Below, piece by piece: positions 1 to 11,750 of a DNA stretch of 64,000 nucleotides (positions are counted from its first letter, which is position 1; the number at the start of each line of letters is the position of its first letter). Below the pieces are notes generated by a model. The model was given only the letters and a program-made list of their open reading frames with translations. It was not told the DNA's origin and ran no database searches. Source of the DNA: Glossina fuscipes (lineage: Eukaryota > Arthropoda > Insecta > Diptera > Glossinidae). Position numbers and translations under genes: made by a program. The stretch spans positions 19,898,065 to 19,962,064 of the forward strand of contig NW_023998416.1 in NCBI RefSeq assembly GCF_014805625.2, in the 5' to 3' direction.

Positions 1-2137
1 AGAGGGAGAGGAGGTATGACGAGACAGGCGAGACAGGTCTTATCGCATGAGCACACTAAGCGCGCGCATTTTATCCCTTTCTTGTCTCCTATCATTTTTG
101 TTATTGTTGTGTAGCGCTCATACCTACTCACAAGCATTTCCAAAAAAAATTTGTAATTTTCTTAAAAATTACATTAACATAGGCACATATTATGTGTATA
201 TATGTAGCTTGAAAAAACTTAATTCATTCCATTCTAACTATCTATAGGTAATCGAATATATTATTATTCATAATTTGTGTTTAATAGTATTGGGAGCAGC
301 AAGCAGCGCAGAAGAATTATTAACGTATGGGGGAACACAATTACAAATGTAATATGTAGTGCAATAATGACATAAATCCCCAAACACATATACACGTTTT
401 GTTTTAACATTTATTTATTACATGTCGTGAGATATACTGGCCCGTTACAAACATGCAAACGCAAAAACAATTTGAGCATTTGTGCGATGAATTGCACAAA
501 CAATTCTCTGTGTGTGTTTGTGCTAATAAATTCATTCATTGCGATGCGATTTACCACTTCTCTTTCATTGCGTACATACAAATGAATTGCTGCTGCTTGC
601 TATTCGCTTTGCATTTTTCTAATACAAGTTGACATATACTTGAGAGGTAGCTGTACGGCATAGATGTCGTGAAAAAAAACGCTGCCGGCCGGTTCAGCGA
701 TCGTTTCGTCGTTTCTTAAATTTTACGATAATAATGCATTAAATTTATATTTAATAGAGAATTTTTTTAATCTAGAAAATACTTTTTCTATTTAATCTTG
801 GTTCTCGTTTTTTTTTTTTCTTTCTTTTTCCCCCTCTTTAAAAGAAAGAAACAAAAACTCGCGCTCATATTTACAGTCCCAAACTTGCTGTGACTGTGTT
901 GTTAGAGGCCACTCATTTTGAGCTCTCTACCTTTGAATCGTTGTTATATCTATGATTATCTGTTTTTTTTTTTTTCTTTCTATTATTTTTTTACTTTTAT
1001 TTTCGCACACAATTAATTGCGTTTATAATGAAACGTAGAGAAAATTTTAATTTATATATGCTTAGTATATATAAACTTACTTACGCAAGGCTACATTTAC
1101 TAATACATGCATAGAGATTGTGAGAAAAACACTTGTATCATTTGAAGAGAATGTGTGTAAAGCACGAGAAACAAACTGACGGGAAAAAAGCAAACAAAAA
1201 TAAAACTATTATATACATGCATGCATACAACATAAACATATATGTACATCCATCTCTTTTTAACCTATTTACTTAAAAACGAATCACCTTGCTTTATACA
1301 TACGTGTATGCCATGTACTAGTCCGCGTTCAATGTACCACAAAGAGGAGAATGCAGAGAATGTCGAATAAAGATAGCAAAGCAAACGGTGTTAATGTTGC
1401 TTGCTTGTTTATACATATATACATTTTATGAATGATTGGCGAGCGTTGAGTTAGTCCGTGCTGCTGCATGCTTATATGAAGTAAAGATAGTATATAACCG
1501 GCTTTTTTTTATTTATTTATTTATTTATTTTTATTTATTTTTTTCTTAAGTGACGTCCTATATATTTCCTATTACCTTTTGTTATTGTTATTCTTTGTAT
1601 TTTCTTGTTTATCGTTGATATGTGCTTGGTAAAAGTAAGTACAGTAGGACATAGTAGAGGGATTCGCTCGATAATAATGACGGGAGATAGGCTTACTGCT
1701 GGTTCTTAAGTAATGTGTGTCTTCACCCTTGTAAATATATCAATAGGGGGCGCTTAACTATACTTTACTAGCTCTTGTCTGCATGTAATCGTTTGCGCCT
1801 TTTGTTGTCTACTATAAAAGATTGAATATAAAATCCACCAACAGTGTAGAGCAAGTACAGTACAGTTTGGCAGAAAAACATTATATATATATATATGTAT
1901 ATATATATATAGCAGCTGTGCTTTGTTATTACCATTTTATATCTCACGACCGTTATTATTGTTATTGTTGTTTGTTGTTTTGCATGCATGACTTTTAAAG
2001 TCGTTAGGTTTTGATTTATAAAAATTCAATGGTTATTGGTTTACATATTTATTCCTTCGAGGGTAGAGGAAACTTTTGAATTTTCAACGAAAAGAATAAC
2101 TAAAAGTTCAATGAATTTGTTTTTATTTCATTTTTAG
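1..2137. other. No exon found; probable intron of the acidic-tail gene
   Basis: No open frame here looks like protein. The stretch is A+T-rich with T-runs, a TTTA-type microsatellite near 1508-1545 and an AT-repeat near 1882-1912. It ends at a good acceptor (ATTTTTAG, AG at 2136-2137) that leads straight into coding sequence. Most or all of it is therefore probably an intron whose upstream exons lie outside the window. That is inference from the splice site. Confidence 0.5.
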
Positions 2138-2439
2138 GCTAAACATTTAGAGTCAAAGAAGGCTAAAAAAGAAACAAAGGCGGTCGATGTCGATTCCGAT
2201 GGTGACGAAATACTAGAAGATGATGTTAATGAAGGTGAAAGTGATATCGAAAGTGACGAGTACGATATACCTTATGAAGGTGAAGAGGACGATATAGAAG
2301 AATGTGAAGGTAGGTTTTTTTTTTTTTGTATTATTAAAATAAAGGCATTTTTTAAATACAAATATTATGTAATATCATATCTTTTATAGATGACGACGAT
2401 GAGAACGATGACGGTTCAGGTTCTGACGATCAAGCGTAA
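2138..2439 (+). CDS. 3' terminal exons of a gene with a highly acidic C-terminus (partial)
   Basis: Two joined exons are visible: 2138-2309 and 2390-2439, separated by an 80 bp GT-AG intron (GTAGGT...TTATAG) in phase 1. Together they encode the last 73 residues. A basic stretch (ESKKAKKETK) comes first, then an almost unbroken Asp/Glu/Ser tail ending DDDDENDDGSGSDDQA and a TAA stop. The frame stays open and in phase across the splice, which makes chance unlikely. A basic patch followed by an acidic tail is common in chromatin and nucleolar proteins such as HMG-box proteins, histone chaperones and DEK-like proteins. No domain is present to choose among them and I do not recognise the protein. 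The 5' exons are not in the window. Poly(A) signal candidates (AATAAA) occur at 3211-3216 and further on. Confidence 0.72.
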
Positions 2440-3362
2440 TAATAATATCGCTTAGTCAAAAAGTAACCCCTCTTAATTAATATTAATTAAAAAAAAAAAA
2501 AGAAAAAAAAAAAAACTAAAAGCCGAAAAAAATACAAACAAATCATTTTAAATTTGTATAATTTACGTTAGAATTTATATATAACATAACTGTAAAAGTT
2601 TACTTTTTACTGAGTTGACAAAAAGGTATTTTCGGTATGCATATATAAACGTTTTTAAAGAACTTCTTCTGTCAGTGTTATCATTTCATTTTTTTAAACA
2701 TTGGTTTCGTCACCAGCCATCATTATTTTAAGGGTTATAAACATTCTTGTTTGTGACTGTATAGTTGAGGGTCAATTTGAATACTTTATATAGTTTTTTT
2801 AAATTTTAAATTACTTCCGCAATGACCCGTCAGACTCAAAAAGTTTGTGGCGTTGATTTTATAACAGAGATTACATACAAGAAATTCCCAGTTTGTATAT
2901 TTTTTTCGTTTAAAAAGATGATTTATTATGATAAAAATGAAACGTTCTGTTCAATCTTAGAACTAATGAAAATATCATCAGTTACCATTGAATTTGTTTT
3001 TTATATAGAAGAAATAAATTCTTTTATAAAAAAAAAAAAAAAAAAAACCGAAATTACTTTCTTGCCAACCTATAATTGTATGAAATATATTTTTTACAAC
3101 GTATGAAATTTCTTGATGGCAAAAAAAAAACATCTATACACAAACCCCCCGATAGTTTTTCCTTTTTGCTCCATGTACGTTTAAGTCATTTTTTTATATA
3201 CCATATTTAAAATAAAAAGTTATGTATAATTTAAATATACGATGAAAAAGTGAAAGAAAAAATTAAAAAAAAAAAAAAATACCACAAACCATTAATTAAG
3301 CATTAGACGTTAATAGATATAAAAGGAAAAAATAAATGAATATGAATAAAATGAAATATATA

Positions 3363-3363
<1 letters not shown>

Positions 3364-3398
<35 letters not shown>

Positions 3399-3413
3399 CA
3401 AAAAAAAAAAAAA
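3364..3413. repeat. Long poly-A tract
   Basis: A run of roughly 33 A is interrupted by CCC and then a further run of about 13 A. It lies some 950 bp past the stop of the acidic-tail gene. It could be a retroposed tail or simple slippage. No retroelement body is visible beside it. Confidence 0.85.
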
Positions 3414-6400
3414 CGGAAAAGAGAATAAGTATTTAAATAAAAAATTAAAAATAAACCAAATCAATGTTCATTGATTTCTTTTTTCTCAAACTTTATTTTT
3501 TACTATTCTATTACAAACAAAAAAGGAAAAGAAAACAACAACAAAACAAACACACTGAAACTCTCCTGTAGTCGATTGGCGACTACGTTGTAATCATTGT
3601 AATATAGGAAGAAAATGCTAATTCATACAAAACATGCATCAATTTCCACCACATAACGAAATTGAGTACTATTTATTTATTTATTAATTTTTCTTTTTTT
3701 TTTATGTTTTAGATAAATGAATGCGGTAAGTTTTTCTCTCAAATAATGAAATGAAAAATAAAAAACGAAAAGAAAAAAGTACATAAACCTTATTATTCAG
3801 AATTACGACAGTATTAGTGGAATTTCGCATTGATTTATTTTACCGAAAATATTGTATTTATTGAAACTAATGTATGATTAAAAAAAAAAATAAGAAAAAG
3901 TTTACAACCAATTTAAGGCAAATAACTTAGAAGATTATTATTATAAATAAGAATATTATTATTTTAAGAATTAAGAAAGAAGTTGCCAAACTGAGAAAAC
4001 GCTTTATTCTTTTAAAAGTAAGCAGTGTGACAAGACTTTCAATTCAAACTTCATCTCATTGAAATTCAGAAATTCAACCTTAACAACAAACTTGAATGAA
4101 ATCTGCTACGCAACAAATGCATTGAGTCCATTATAAAATGTTGAATAAATTCTACGAAATTTGTATATGAAATTAAATCATAAGTAAGCGTCGCCCCATA
4201 AGCGATCGACAGAGAAAAAGTATTTATGTTACTTACATCATGCATGATTCTCATAGGCACAACTAACATACATATAAGGAATGTTATGTTATCGAAATAA
4301 ATATCTTAATTGCAAAGTTTGTATATTTTTACATAAATACCTATATAAATATATATATACATCTATATATATTACTTCATATACACACATATATAAAGAA
4401 AAAAGCAATAAAGTAAGTTTAAAACCTATTCAACTATGCACTTATGTGCTAAATTGTTTCCTGTCTTTCAAATGCACTCACTAACACATTAGTAAGCAAA
4501 CAAGATAGTTGCGACTAGAAGGTATGTAGCAATCGAAAAGTATGCATTTTTCTCACTCTCGGATGCCAAATCTTTCGATCATAAACGTGCTGTTGAGTAA
4601 CATAGTAAAATTGCGGTGGACTTTACCTGATGATTCTTGCTTTCTTTCCATGGAAGTTAATTTATTGTAGCTATGAGGACTCTTTGATCGCCTGAGCAGA
4701 TCTCTGGAAATTGCAATTTATTTCTCCCTACAAGGTGATCATATACGCCAATGTTAGGTTTCGAAGATCCGTTCTGTTACGAATTGTGCGAATGTTGTAG
4801 GTTATATATATGTATACAATTGGACTATCAAAGCATCCTAGTGCAGGCGACCATCGCCGTGATTAGTAACTGGTTTTTTAGAAGACAATTGATTATCGCC
4901 AACAGTCACAAATCAGTTACCATCGTCGCCAGCTTTCGTATACTTTCCCTCAAATTTCCCTCAAATGCAGTGCACTAAGAACTGTAAGAAATGTAAAGAA
5001 TGAGAGCCAAATTGTCGTTTATTTTGTATAAACAAATTACATATAGTAAATAATAAAACGCACGCAAATGAAATGAGCAGAAAATTATGCAGAATTGTTG
5101 CTAGGTGTGAAGTTGTTGTACTTGCCTTTGCTTAATTTTTTTTCTTTATCTTTTATAAATGCAATTTCAGACACACTCTATTTTCTCTTTTAATTCTTTT
5201 AAGTTTTTAAATGATTAATTTATTTTCCAACAGCAGGTTATATTTTCCTTTTGCAGCTCCAAACTCAGTTCTAAATAGGAGATCTGTGCAATTTGGTCTA
5301 AGCGACATCAATATTATTGTCGCCAGGTTTGACGTAATTGAGGGAAAGCATTTAGCGATAATCGCCAGAAAGTTCTCAGACGATTGTCACCTGCTTAAAT
5401 GTACTCCGTAGCTCTTTCTGGGCTAAATTGGATGGTATTGAGATGAACGATATGTCAAAAAGCCCCGTTTTTTACACTGCTATAGTTGCCCCTTAAAAAA
5501 TTAAAAAATATTAAACTTAACGTTCCATTTCGTTGGATTTTCATTAACACTAAACTCTAGTTGATATACCACAAGCACAGGGCTGTTATTTTAGGTGAAT
5601 CGATACAAATAATAAGAAAATAACTGCATATCCGATGTCGTAAAATTGCTTGCTTTGAAGGCGTAACGGGTTCGTTTAGGATAAATTTTCTATACCTTCA
5701 GCACAAATTCGTATATATTCTTTGTTCAATTTAAAGTCCATTTGTAGATTTAATTTATTCCTGTAAAGAGATAGTTTTATTAAAAGTTAGAATTCTTTTT
5801 CAGAAAACTTATAAGAAAAACTTACTTATCCTCCTCGATAAACTCTTGTATTTGTCGTTATCCATTCCCTAGTCAGTGCTTACAAATTTTTGAATAATAA
5901 TATTAGCAAGAATATTTGCCGTTCTAGTTTCACGAGACTGTAAGTAAGTTCATTTGTTAATAATTAGTATTTAATATACGGAGAAGGAAAATTTTAATAA
6001 GAATTCATATTTCACTGCTTCTGAAACGAATATCCCATAAAATTCTCTTTCGTCGTAGTTCATTTAAGTTTCTCTTTGTGTTTAAGAAGTGTTTAGGTCC
6101 ATTACATTTGAGTCAGCAGACTAACAAACAGCAGTCTCGCGACTTGTGTTTAGTACAATAAAAATATAAGGGCCCGAGTTTGTTGTTAGTAGTATAAAAA
6201 TATAAAAGGCCCTGCTTGTTGTTATTTGTGTAAAAAATAGAACATTTTTTGGCAACTAAACTTTCGTTATACAATTGAAGTCGTCTTTACAAACCCATGC
6301 CTTTCAATGCGTCTCATTACTTTCTTTATGTTGCCCAAAATACTATCTGAAAGTTTTTGAATTGCTTCGGGTGTTGTAATCTCATTTGGGCAAACTAAAC

Positions 6401-6774
6401 CGTCATGTGTTCAACATTTGCGAGCAAGTCCAATTTCAGTTATCCAGTGTTTAGCCATTAGAATTCCCATTCCTATAGTTTTCTTAAGTGAAAGAAACTA
6501 TGTCTTCTTGGCACAAGTTTTTTCAAGCATGCGCTACGTTAACGATTAACATCAAAATTAATATACGATCGGGTGAAGATCTCTTCTATATGATATTAAA
6601 AGAGAGTACCTTTATGGTGTTTCTTTGTGATGACTTTTTAATCATCCTACATAGTTAACTTTTTATCGAACGATTAAGATTCTGATTAAAGAAATCTTGA
6701 TTGTTATCGGACGGTAAGTATACAAAAGAAATGAACTTATATCTTCGCAATTCGGGTAAAAATTGATTTAAATT

Positions 6775-7347
6775 TCAGATACTTACAGCGGCTTTCATTT
6801 CTTTAAACGTAGGGTACAATCGAGCAAGACGGCTAATAAAAATTGTGTAAATATGAACTGAAGAAGGATAATTGATAATCGTTTTAATTTTCTTGAACAG
6901 TGAATGCAAACTTACATGTATAAGGAATCGCAAATAGCAAGTTGTATGTCTTCCATTTGACACCCATACCGCTTTTTCCGAAGGAAATTCCTTTGATATT
7001 TCAAGGGCCAAATTTGACATTTGCCATTGAGGTATTAAATTATCACTTGAGAGACAGCTATTCAATACTTCTACAGATTCGTTTGAATTATGAAAAAAAA
7101 TTCGGTTTCGCGACTTTCCTTATGAATCCCGCATTTCTCAACCTGCAATCAAACTTCTGCCAGTTAGTGCCAAAGGAAAACTTTTCTCTCCCGTCTCCAC
7201 AGACGGATGCAAATTTGAAGTCGTTGGCCGAGTTTTTTGGTTCCCTGTCATTAACATTGGGGGGAATTTTTCAAACGATCCTAACAGCACCACAGCACAG
7301 CCGAGTGCTTTGCAATTCTGGAAGCCATTCGTCTTGCAGCAATGCAA
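6775..7347 (-). pseudogene. Possible decayed or unrecognised coding segment
   Basis: In one minus-strand frame there are two open blocks, 7347-7138 and 7065-6775. In-frame TGA (7140-7138) and TAA codons separate them. The region is less A-rich than its surroundings and the peptides are not low-complexity. It holds splice-like sites: donor GTAAGT right after the codons for ...LRFLIH, acceptor TTCTTCAG 58 bp on, then a stretch ending in AAAGCCGCT followed by GTAAGTATCTG. The phases of the two blocks do not match across that 58 bp intron, so a functional gene model fails as read. I do not recognise the family. It is either an old pseudogene or a chance open region. Confidence 0.22.
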
Positions 7348-8234
7348 AAGCAGAAAAAATTTCTAATTGTTTGAGACAGTAAGTCGATTTTGTTAGCCCT
7401 ATAATCGTTCTCCACAACTAGAACCAGTCATATGGACGTTCATGATAGAATTATTGCTGACAAAATTGCATCTTGCAAGTCATCGTATACCGGTGATCGA
7501 CCTTTAATATCTTTTGGCATAAAAGCTTTTGAAGCTTTTGAACACCGCAGCTTTCGGCCGTCATTTATATAATCTAGGTCCGCATATAAACGTTAGACCA
7601 TGGTTCAGTGTTTTCAATCTTTGTCGTAATGTCATATGCCTCATCAACAAATTAATGTTTATTCACAGCGGATGTGGTGATCATTTATACAAAATTAATG
7701 CAATATTCACCTATTCTGCAATATACTTAGGTCTCAAATCATAACTGATTCTTTAGTAGTTTTTTGTTTTTTTAACTCGCCTAACTTAAATTTAAATAAT
7801 CTAACGATCGAGAGCTGAATTTTGGACCGTTGACCATTGTTTTTTGTCGCCGACACTGCTTTCATATTACCCCCTATTATTTTTCAGTATTTTATCCAAA
7901 CACTCACATAAAAAAAAAATGTATATCTTCTGTAAATAACTGTGAAATTTGGGTTAAATTTTGTAAGAAAAATTTAAGTGCATTACGTGCGACATATGAA
8001 AATGGTTACAAGTAACAAAAATGTCATCCGTTTACGTAAATGAATTGTCAAGTCTATTTAAAAAAGCAGACAAAAAATTTGCCTTCACACTGTAACTTTT
8101 CTTTTTGCAACGCTGGGCGAATCATCTGTTGTTGACGTGCTGAATATTCAAGACGAAGAAAAACAAAATAATGGATTTTGTTTAGTTCCTAATCCATGTC
8201 AACTTTATATTACAGAAAAAAAAAGGAAAAAATA

Positions 8235-8645
8235 ATGGATAAAGATTCTGATAGTACAGTGACTTCATTGGACGAGAATACGGAAAACTTTTGCAACAAT
8301 CAAACTCGAGATATTTTAGCCGAAGGATTGATAAATTTATTTAAACCTGTAGTGGAGAAACTGGATGAAAGAATACAAGGCACAAGAGTCGCTCAGTTGG
8401 AATTGAAAGCTCAGTTAGAAGCACTATCAGTGCAGTTGCGGGAAATTGAAAAAGCACAGCAAAATATACCTGAATTTTCTAACAAAGTCAAAGAACTAAT
8501 AAACGTCAAACACAAAGTTACAGTGATTTCTAACATTTTAACCACCAGCCAAGAGCGATTAACTGGTCTGCATAAGCTTATTGAGAAGGAGCAGAGAAAA
8601 CGACAAGCTCTGCTAAATTCAGCTATAAATACAAGTATTCCCTAA
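8235..8645 (+). CDS. Snapin: Snapin, BLOC-1 complex subunit 7
   Basis: A single coding exon of 136 aa, close to the usual 130-140 aa of the family. After a 30-residue variable N-terminus comes the signature RDILAEGLINLFKPVVEKLD, then a long heptad-rich coiled coil to about residue 125 with the QERLTGLHKLIEKEQRKRQALL block. Both align with remembered animal snapin. The start is the ATG at 8235. An upstream near-cognate extension would begin in what looks like a 3' splice acceptor (TTATATTACAG ending 8215), so 5'UTR splicing is likely. Known role: subunit of BLOC-1, binding SNAP-25/SNARE complexes in lysosome-related organelle biogenesis and synaptic vesicle release. The stop is only 16 bp before the HemK2 start, so the two may be read from one dicistronic mRNA. 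As I recall, the two are also adjacent in Drosophila. Confidence 0.93.
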   Translation: MDKDSDSTVTSLDENTENFCNNQTRDILAEGLINLFKPVVEKLDERIQGTRVAQLELKAQLEALSVQLREIEKAQQNIPEFSNKVKELINVKHKVTVISNILTTSQERLTGLHKLIEKEQRKRQALLNSAINTSIP

Positions 8646-8661
8646 GCAAAATTCGAAAATA

Positions 8662-9300
8662 ATGGAAACACCATATATCGATCATTTGTCAGATACGGAT
8701 TATGAAAATATCTATGAACCCTCACAAGATTCTTTTTTGCTATTAGATGCTCTAGAAATTGATCTAAAGTTTATAGAACAAGAACTAAACCCTAATTTAT
8801 GCTTAGAGATTGGCCCAGGTAGTGGAATAATTATTACAGCTTTATCAAAGCGCTTGTCCTCCAGCACATTGTGCTTAGCTGTAGATATCAATCGCTATGC
8901 AGCATGCGCGACAAAGCGTACAGCCCAGCGTAATGGTGTGGAGGTGGAATGTATATGCGGTAATCTAGTAGATAATGTGCGTTGCAATTTAATAGATTTG
9001 CTGCTATTCAATCCTCCCTATGTTGTTACGGCAGACGAGGAAATCCGAGATGCTAAAAGCAAATTAGTGCATTCCTGGGCGGGCGGTAAGCATGGCAGAC
9101 GAATCATTGATACTTTATTGGTGAAATTGCCGGAAATTTTATCACCACGAGGAGTATTGTATCTCCTGCTATTAAAAGAAAATAAACCAGAAGAAGTGAT
9201 GCAAGCACTGACAAAGCTCGGTTTTAAAAGCGAAAAATTGATTGAACGAAGAATACCTGGTGAATATTTATATGTATTAAAAGTACGACATCGATTGTAA
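8662..9300 (+). CDS. HemK2: HemK2/N6AMT1-type glutamine methyltransferase
   Basis: An intact single exon of 212 aa, the normal length for the eukaryotic HemK2 family. Visible landmarks: the N-terminal YEPSQDSFLLLDAL block (residues 18-31); SAM-binding motif I LEIGPGSG (48-55); acidic motif II around AVDIN (D75); and the catalytic NPPY tetrapeptide (117-120), which binds the target Gln amide. Known role: with the activator Trm112 it methylates the glutamine of the GGQ motif of translation termination factor eRF1. Activity on histone lysine has also been reported for the mammalian enzyme. It has no promoter space of its own, because the ATG is 16 bp after the Snapin stop. Translation from a shared transcript by reinitiation or leaky scanning is a reasonable inference. 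All catalytic motifs are intact. Confidence 0.95.
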   Translation: METPYIDHLSDTDYENIYEPSQDSFLLLDALEIDLKFIEQELNPNLCLEIGPGSGIIITALSKRLSSSTLCLAVDINRYAACATKRTAQRNGVEVECICGNLVDNVRCNLIDLLLFNPPYVVTADEEIRDAKSKLVHSWAGGKHGRRIIDTLLVKLPEILSPRGVLYLLLLKENKPEEVMQALTKLGFKSEKLIERRIPGEYLYVLKVRHRL

Positions 9301-9664
9301 TATGAGATTTTCTTTGGTTAAGTTACTGGCAATAATTTGAAGATAAAGAAAAAAAGAAAAGCGAAACCGAAGCCATTAAAATTAAAAATCTTAATGCAAA
9401 ATGTTTACTTTAATTATGAATTCTTATTAAGCGGAAAAAATACAAGAGAGCTATCTCTGAAAAATAAGCGCATGAACATTTGATTCTATGTATTATTTTT
9501 ATAAAAGAAAATATTCATTAAAGTGCAAAATTTAGAAACGAAAGGTTGCAGGGAATCATGATAATAGCAAATCCGTTTTAATCTTGATTTAGTTGAGACG
9601 AAAACGGCTTGTACAAAAATATAATTTGGATTATTAATCATCCTTCATTCCAAGCATTCAAATC

Positions 9665-9750
9665 TATCGATAATCATGCCTCCAAAGGTATATTCTGATA
9701 ACGATGCTTTCAAAGGCAGCTAAAATGCACCTCCCACTGCCCTATCGATA
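9665..9750. promoter_or_regulatory. Pair of DRE (TATCGATA) motifs
   Basis: Two exact palindromic TATCGATA sites occur at 9665-9672 and 9743-9750, 78 bp apart. In flies this motif is bound by DREF and marks promoters of housekeeping and replication genes. The position, downstream of HemK2 and about 2 kb before the TNPO3 start codon, suggests the true promoter of the TNPO3 gene with 5'UTR splicing. It could also belong to an unseen transcript. Confidence 0.5.
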
Positions 9751-10401
9751 TACGTTACATTTTACTTCTTTAAGATAAAAAAAAAAAAAAAGGAATATGG
9801 AAGCCATTTAGTAGGGAAGAATATTGAACAATGTGGCATTTAATTATAAAGTGTACGTCGAACTTTTGAAATCGATTCTTGCTGAACGGCAATTGTCCTG
9901 TCGGGTACAGATGTTGCCAGCAGGCAGGCTTTAAATGGGCAAATGGAGTTTGATATCTTTTCTTATCTTTCCTTTTTTGGCAAAAGAAGAATTCATAATA
10001 TGTCTAGATTTCTAACACGCTTCACTGCTAAGAAGTGTGGTGTGCAAGAGTATAAATTATGTATATGAATTTCGCATATTTCGTTGTGTTGTCGCAATTA
10101 TTGCTTATCCCCTTTATAAACCACATTAAATCTTCCTTTTTGTATTTGCCCTCTAATGGATATTGAAATATGTTTCTTTTACATTCATAATTGAAGAGAG
10201 ACAATCTTTCTTCTCTCTTGAATTCTTAAAAGGCCTACATTTTTTTCTGATACTTTCTCCATGTCAGTTAATTATTTGTTCTAAAAAGATTTACGTAAAA
10301 CCTCTTTCTTCATTTTCTCTATATTTGAAACAATTTAAAATCGAAGTAACTTTGCAATAAATAAGAAAAGAAAACAGTCTCTTTATATATTTTTAAAACA
10401 T

Positions 10402-10494
10402 TAATAAAAAGCCGATAGCCCTAGATGCTAGTGCTTTAAGACTTTAGTCTTAGAATTTATTCTCTGGCTAAATTTATAATAATAATAATAATGA
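10402..10494 (+). repeat. Truncated tRNA-derived SINE copy (body and AAT tail)
   Basis: The segment AATAAAAAGCCGATAGCC, TAGATGCT, CTTTAAGACTTTA, TTCTCTGGCTAAAT and an (AAT)n tail matches, in order, the bodies of the copies at 29283, 40845 and 55561. The tRNA-like head is missing. Confidence 0.65.
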
Positions 10495-10933
10495 TAAAAC
10501 ATTACATAACGCCTGAAAAGCGCAAGTTAACATTTAGAATAGCGAGAAAATAAAATCTTTTAAAGCTTCATATCCTTATTCCAATCATAAAACTCAAGAA
10601 ACAGAATAAAAAAATTATTTTTCGATAAAAAAACCAAATTCTTAAATCAAATGACACCCAATTCGAGCTGACAGAAAGCATAAAATAACGAAGTGCTTAG
10701 TTCCTACAGTTACCACTTGCAAATTTTACATAAGTATTACTTACCTTTTCCAAGAGTTGCTTAGGAGCGATGATGTTTTTATACCAACCACAGGGAGATG
10801 ACACTAGACATGATGAGAGTAGTGCACCTTGCTTTGACGCGAGTAACAATACAACTATTACATCTATTTTCCAGTTTCAACGTTTCGTTCTTTAAATACT
10901 ATGAACGAACACAGTGTCGCGAAACAATCCCCA

Positions 10934-11612
10934 GGTAAGGTTTGCTTTATTCGAACTTCCGCAAGGAAATCGTAAGGGAACAATAAATATAGAACATATT
11001 AGTCGGTGTAGACGTTCCAACATTCTCATTTTACAGCTTCAATGGTCACGAACATCATTTTACGCTAGAAAGCAAAAAAGGCGCCAATTAAAGAACTAAA
11101 ATTTAAGAAAAAAATTCTGATAAAATGTTGAAAGAGATCACATAAATAATAATAATAATTTAGAGCTGGTGGTCTTGGTTTCTGGTGCGTGTCCCAATTT
11201 TTAGTCCTAGAATTTGATTAATCTATATAATATATATAGTAATAATCAGGATAAACATTCTTATTTACTTAAACGGTGACCTAATCCTTATAGACGATGC
11301 TATTTATGGTATAATCCATGCGTAACGAGTGTTGTGATATCAAAAAATAGTTTGCTTAGATCAAATTAAATCAAAGGTACAGCAAAGATATAATGTGTAT
11401 ATCTAAAATGTTTATATCCAGGATTCGTTTTATGACTTTTCTTTTTTAAATTGAAAAATGAGGTGTTAAATTGAAAGTGCGATCCAATTTGCATTTTCTT
11501 TCATTTGAACGCGGAAAACGTTCAAAGCAAAATGCTTTCTTTCACAAATTAATTGTATACGGTATTTGCGATTTTAGCAATCTTTAAAATTATTCATCCG
11601 GTTTGTTTGCAG
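10934..11612 (+). other. Putative 5'UTR intron of the TNPO3 gene
   Basis: The donor CAG|GTAAGG at 10934 and the acceptor TTTGTTTGCAG (AG at 11611-11612) are both strong. They would join an untranslated first exon (ending 10933) to a leader carrying the start codon at 11751. The leader after the acceptor contains ATG directly followed by TAA at 11623-11628. Only cDNA can confirm use of these sites. Confidence 0.4.
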
Positions 11613-11750
11613 GTGGCAGCACGATGTAAAAACATAAGAACAGCGATAACTTCCAGAAGGCAACTAAATTATTTTTCGGTGTTTATGCAAAAAAATTGAT
11701 GCAAAAAATATCGTGAATTTGACCAAGAGTGGATTTGTTTAATAAATCAA

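Larger units (their letters stand above)
2440..8234. other. Intergenic/3'UTR stretch with A-tracts and weak coding-like traces
   Basis: Poly-A and A-rich tracts follow the acidic gene, the longest a run of about 33 A at 3364-3396. Beyond about 4000 I see only short open frames with no recognisable family. One patch on the minus strand (6775-7347) has coding-like character and is listed separately. A possible splice acceptor for a Snapin 5'UTR exon lies at 8214-8215. Confidence 0.5.
9301..10933. other. Intergenic: HemK2 3' side and putative Tnpo-SR promoter region
   Basis: No coding frame is convincing. The stretch holds two perfect DRE motifs (listed separately), a truncated SINE copy (10402-10494) and A/T-rich filler. 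A CAG|GTAAGG donor at 10934 may end a non-coding first exon of the gene downstream. Confidence 0.45.

Noticed and set aside
4680..5410. Repeated TATCGCC/TCGTCGCCAG words suggesting a large inverted repeat
   Set aside because: When aligned by eye the arms match only in short words, with no continuous pairing or defined ends.
6942..7382. 146-codon + strand frame opposite the minus-strand patch
   Set aside because: No domain, no ATG-context support and no homologue recognised. More likely a shadow of the complementary strand or chance.
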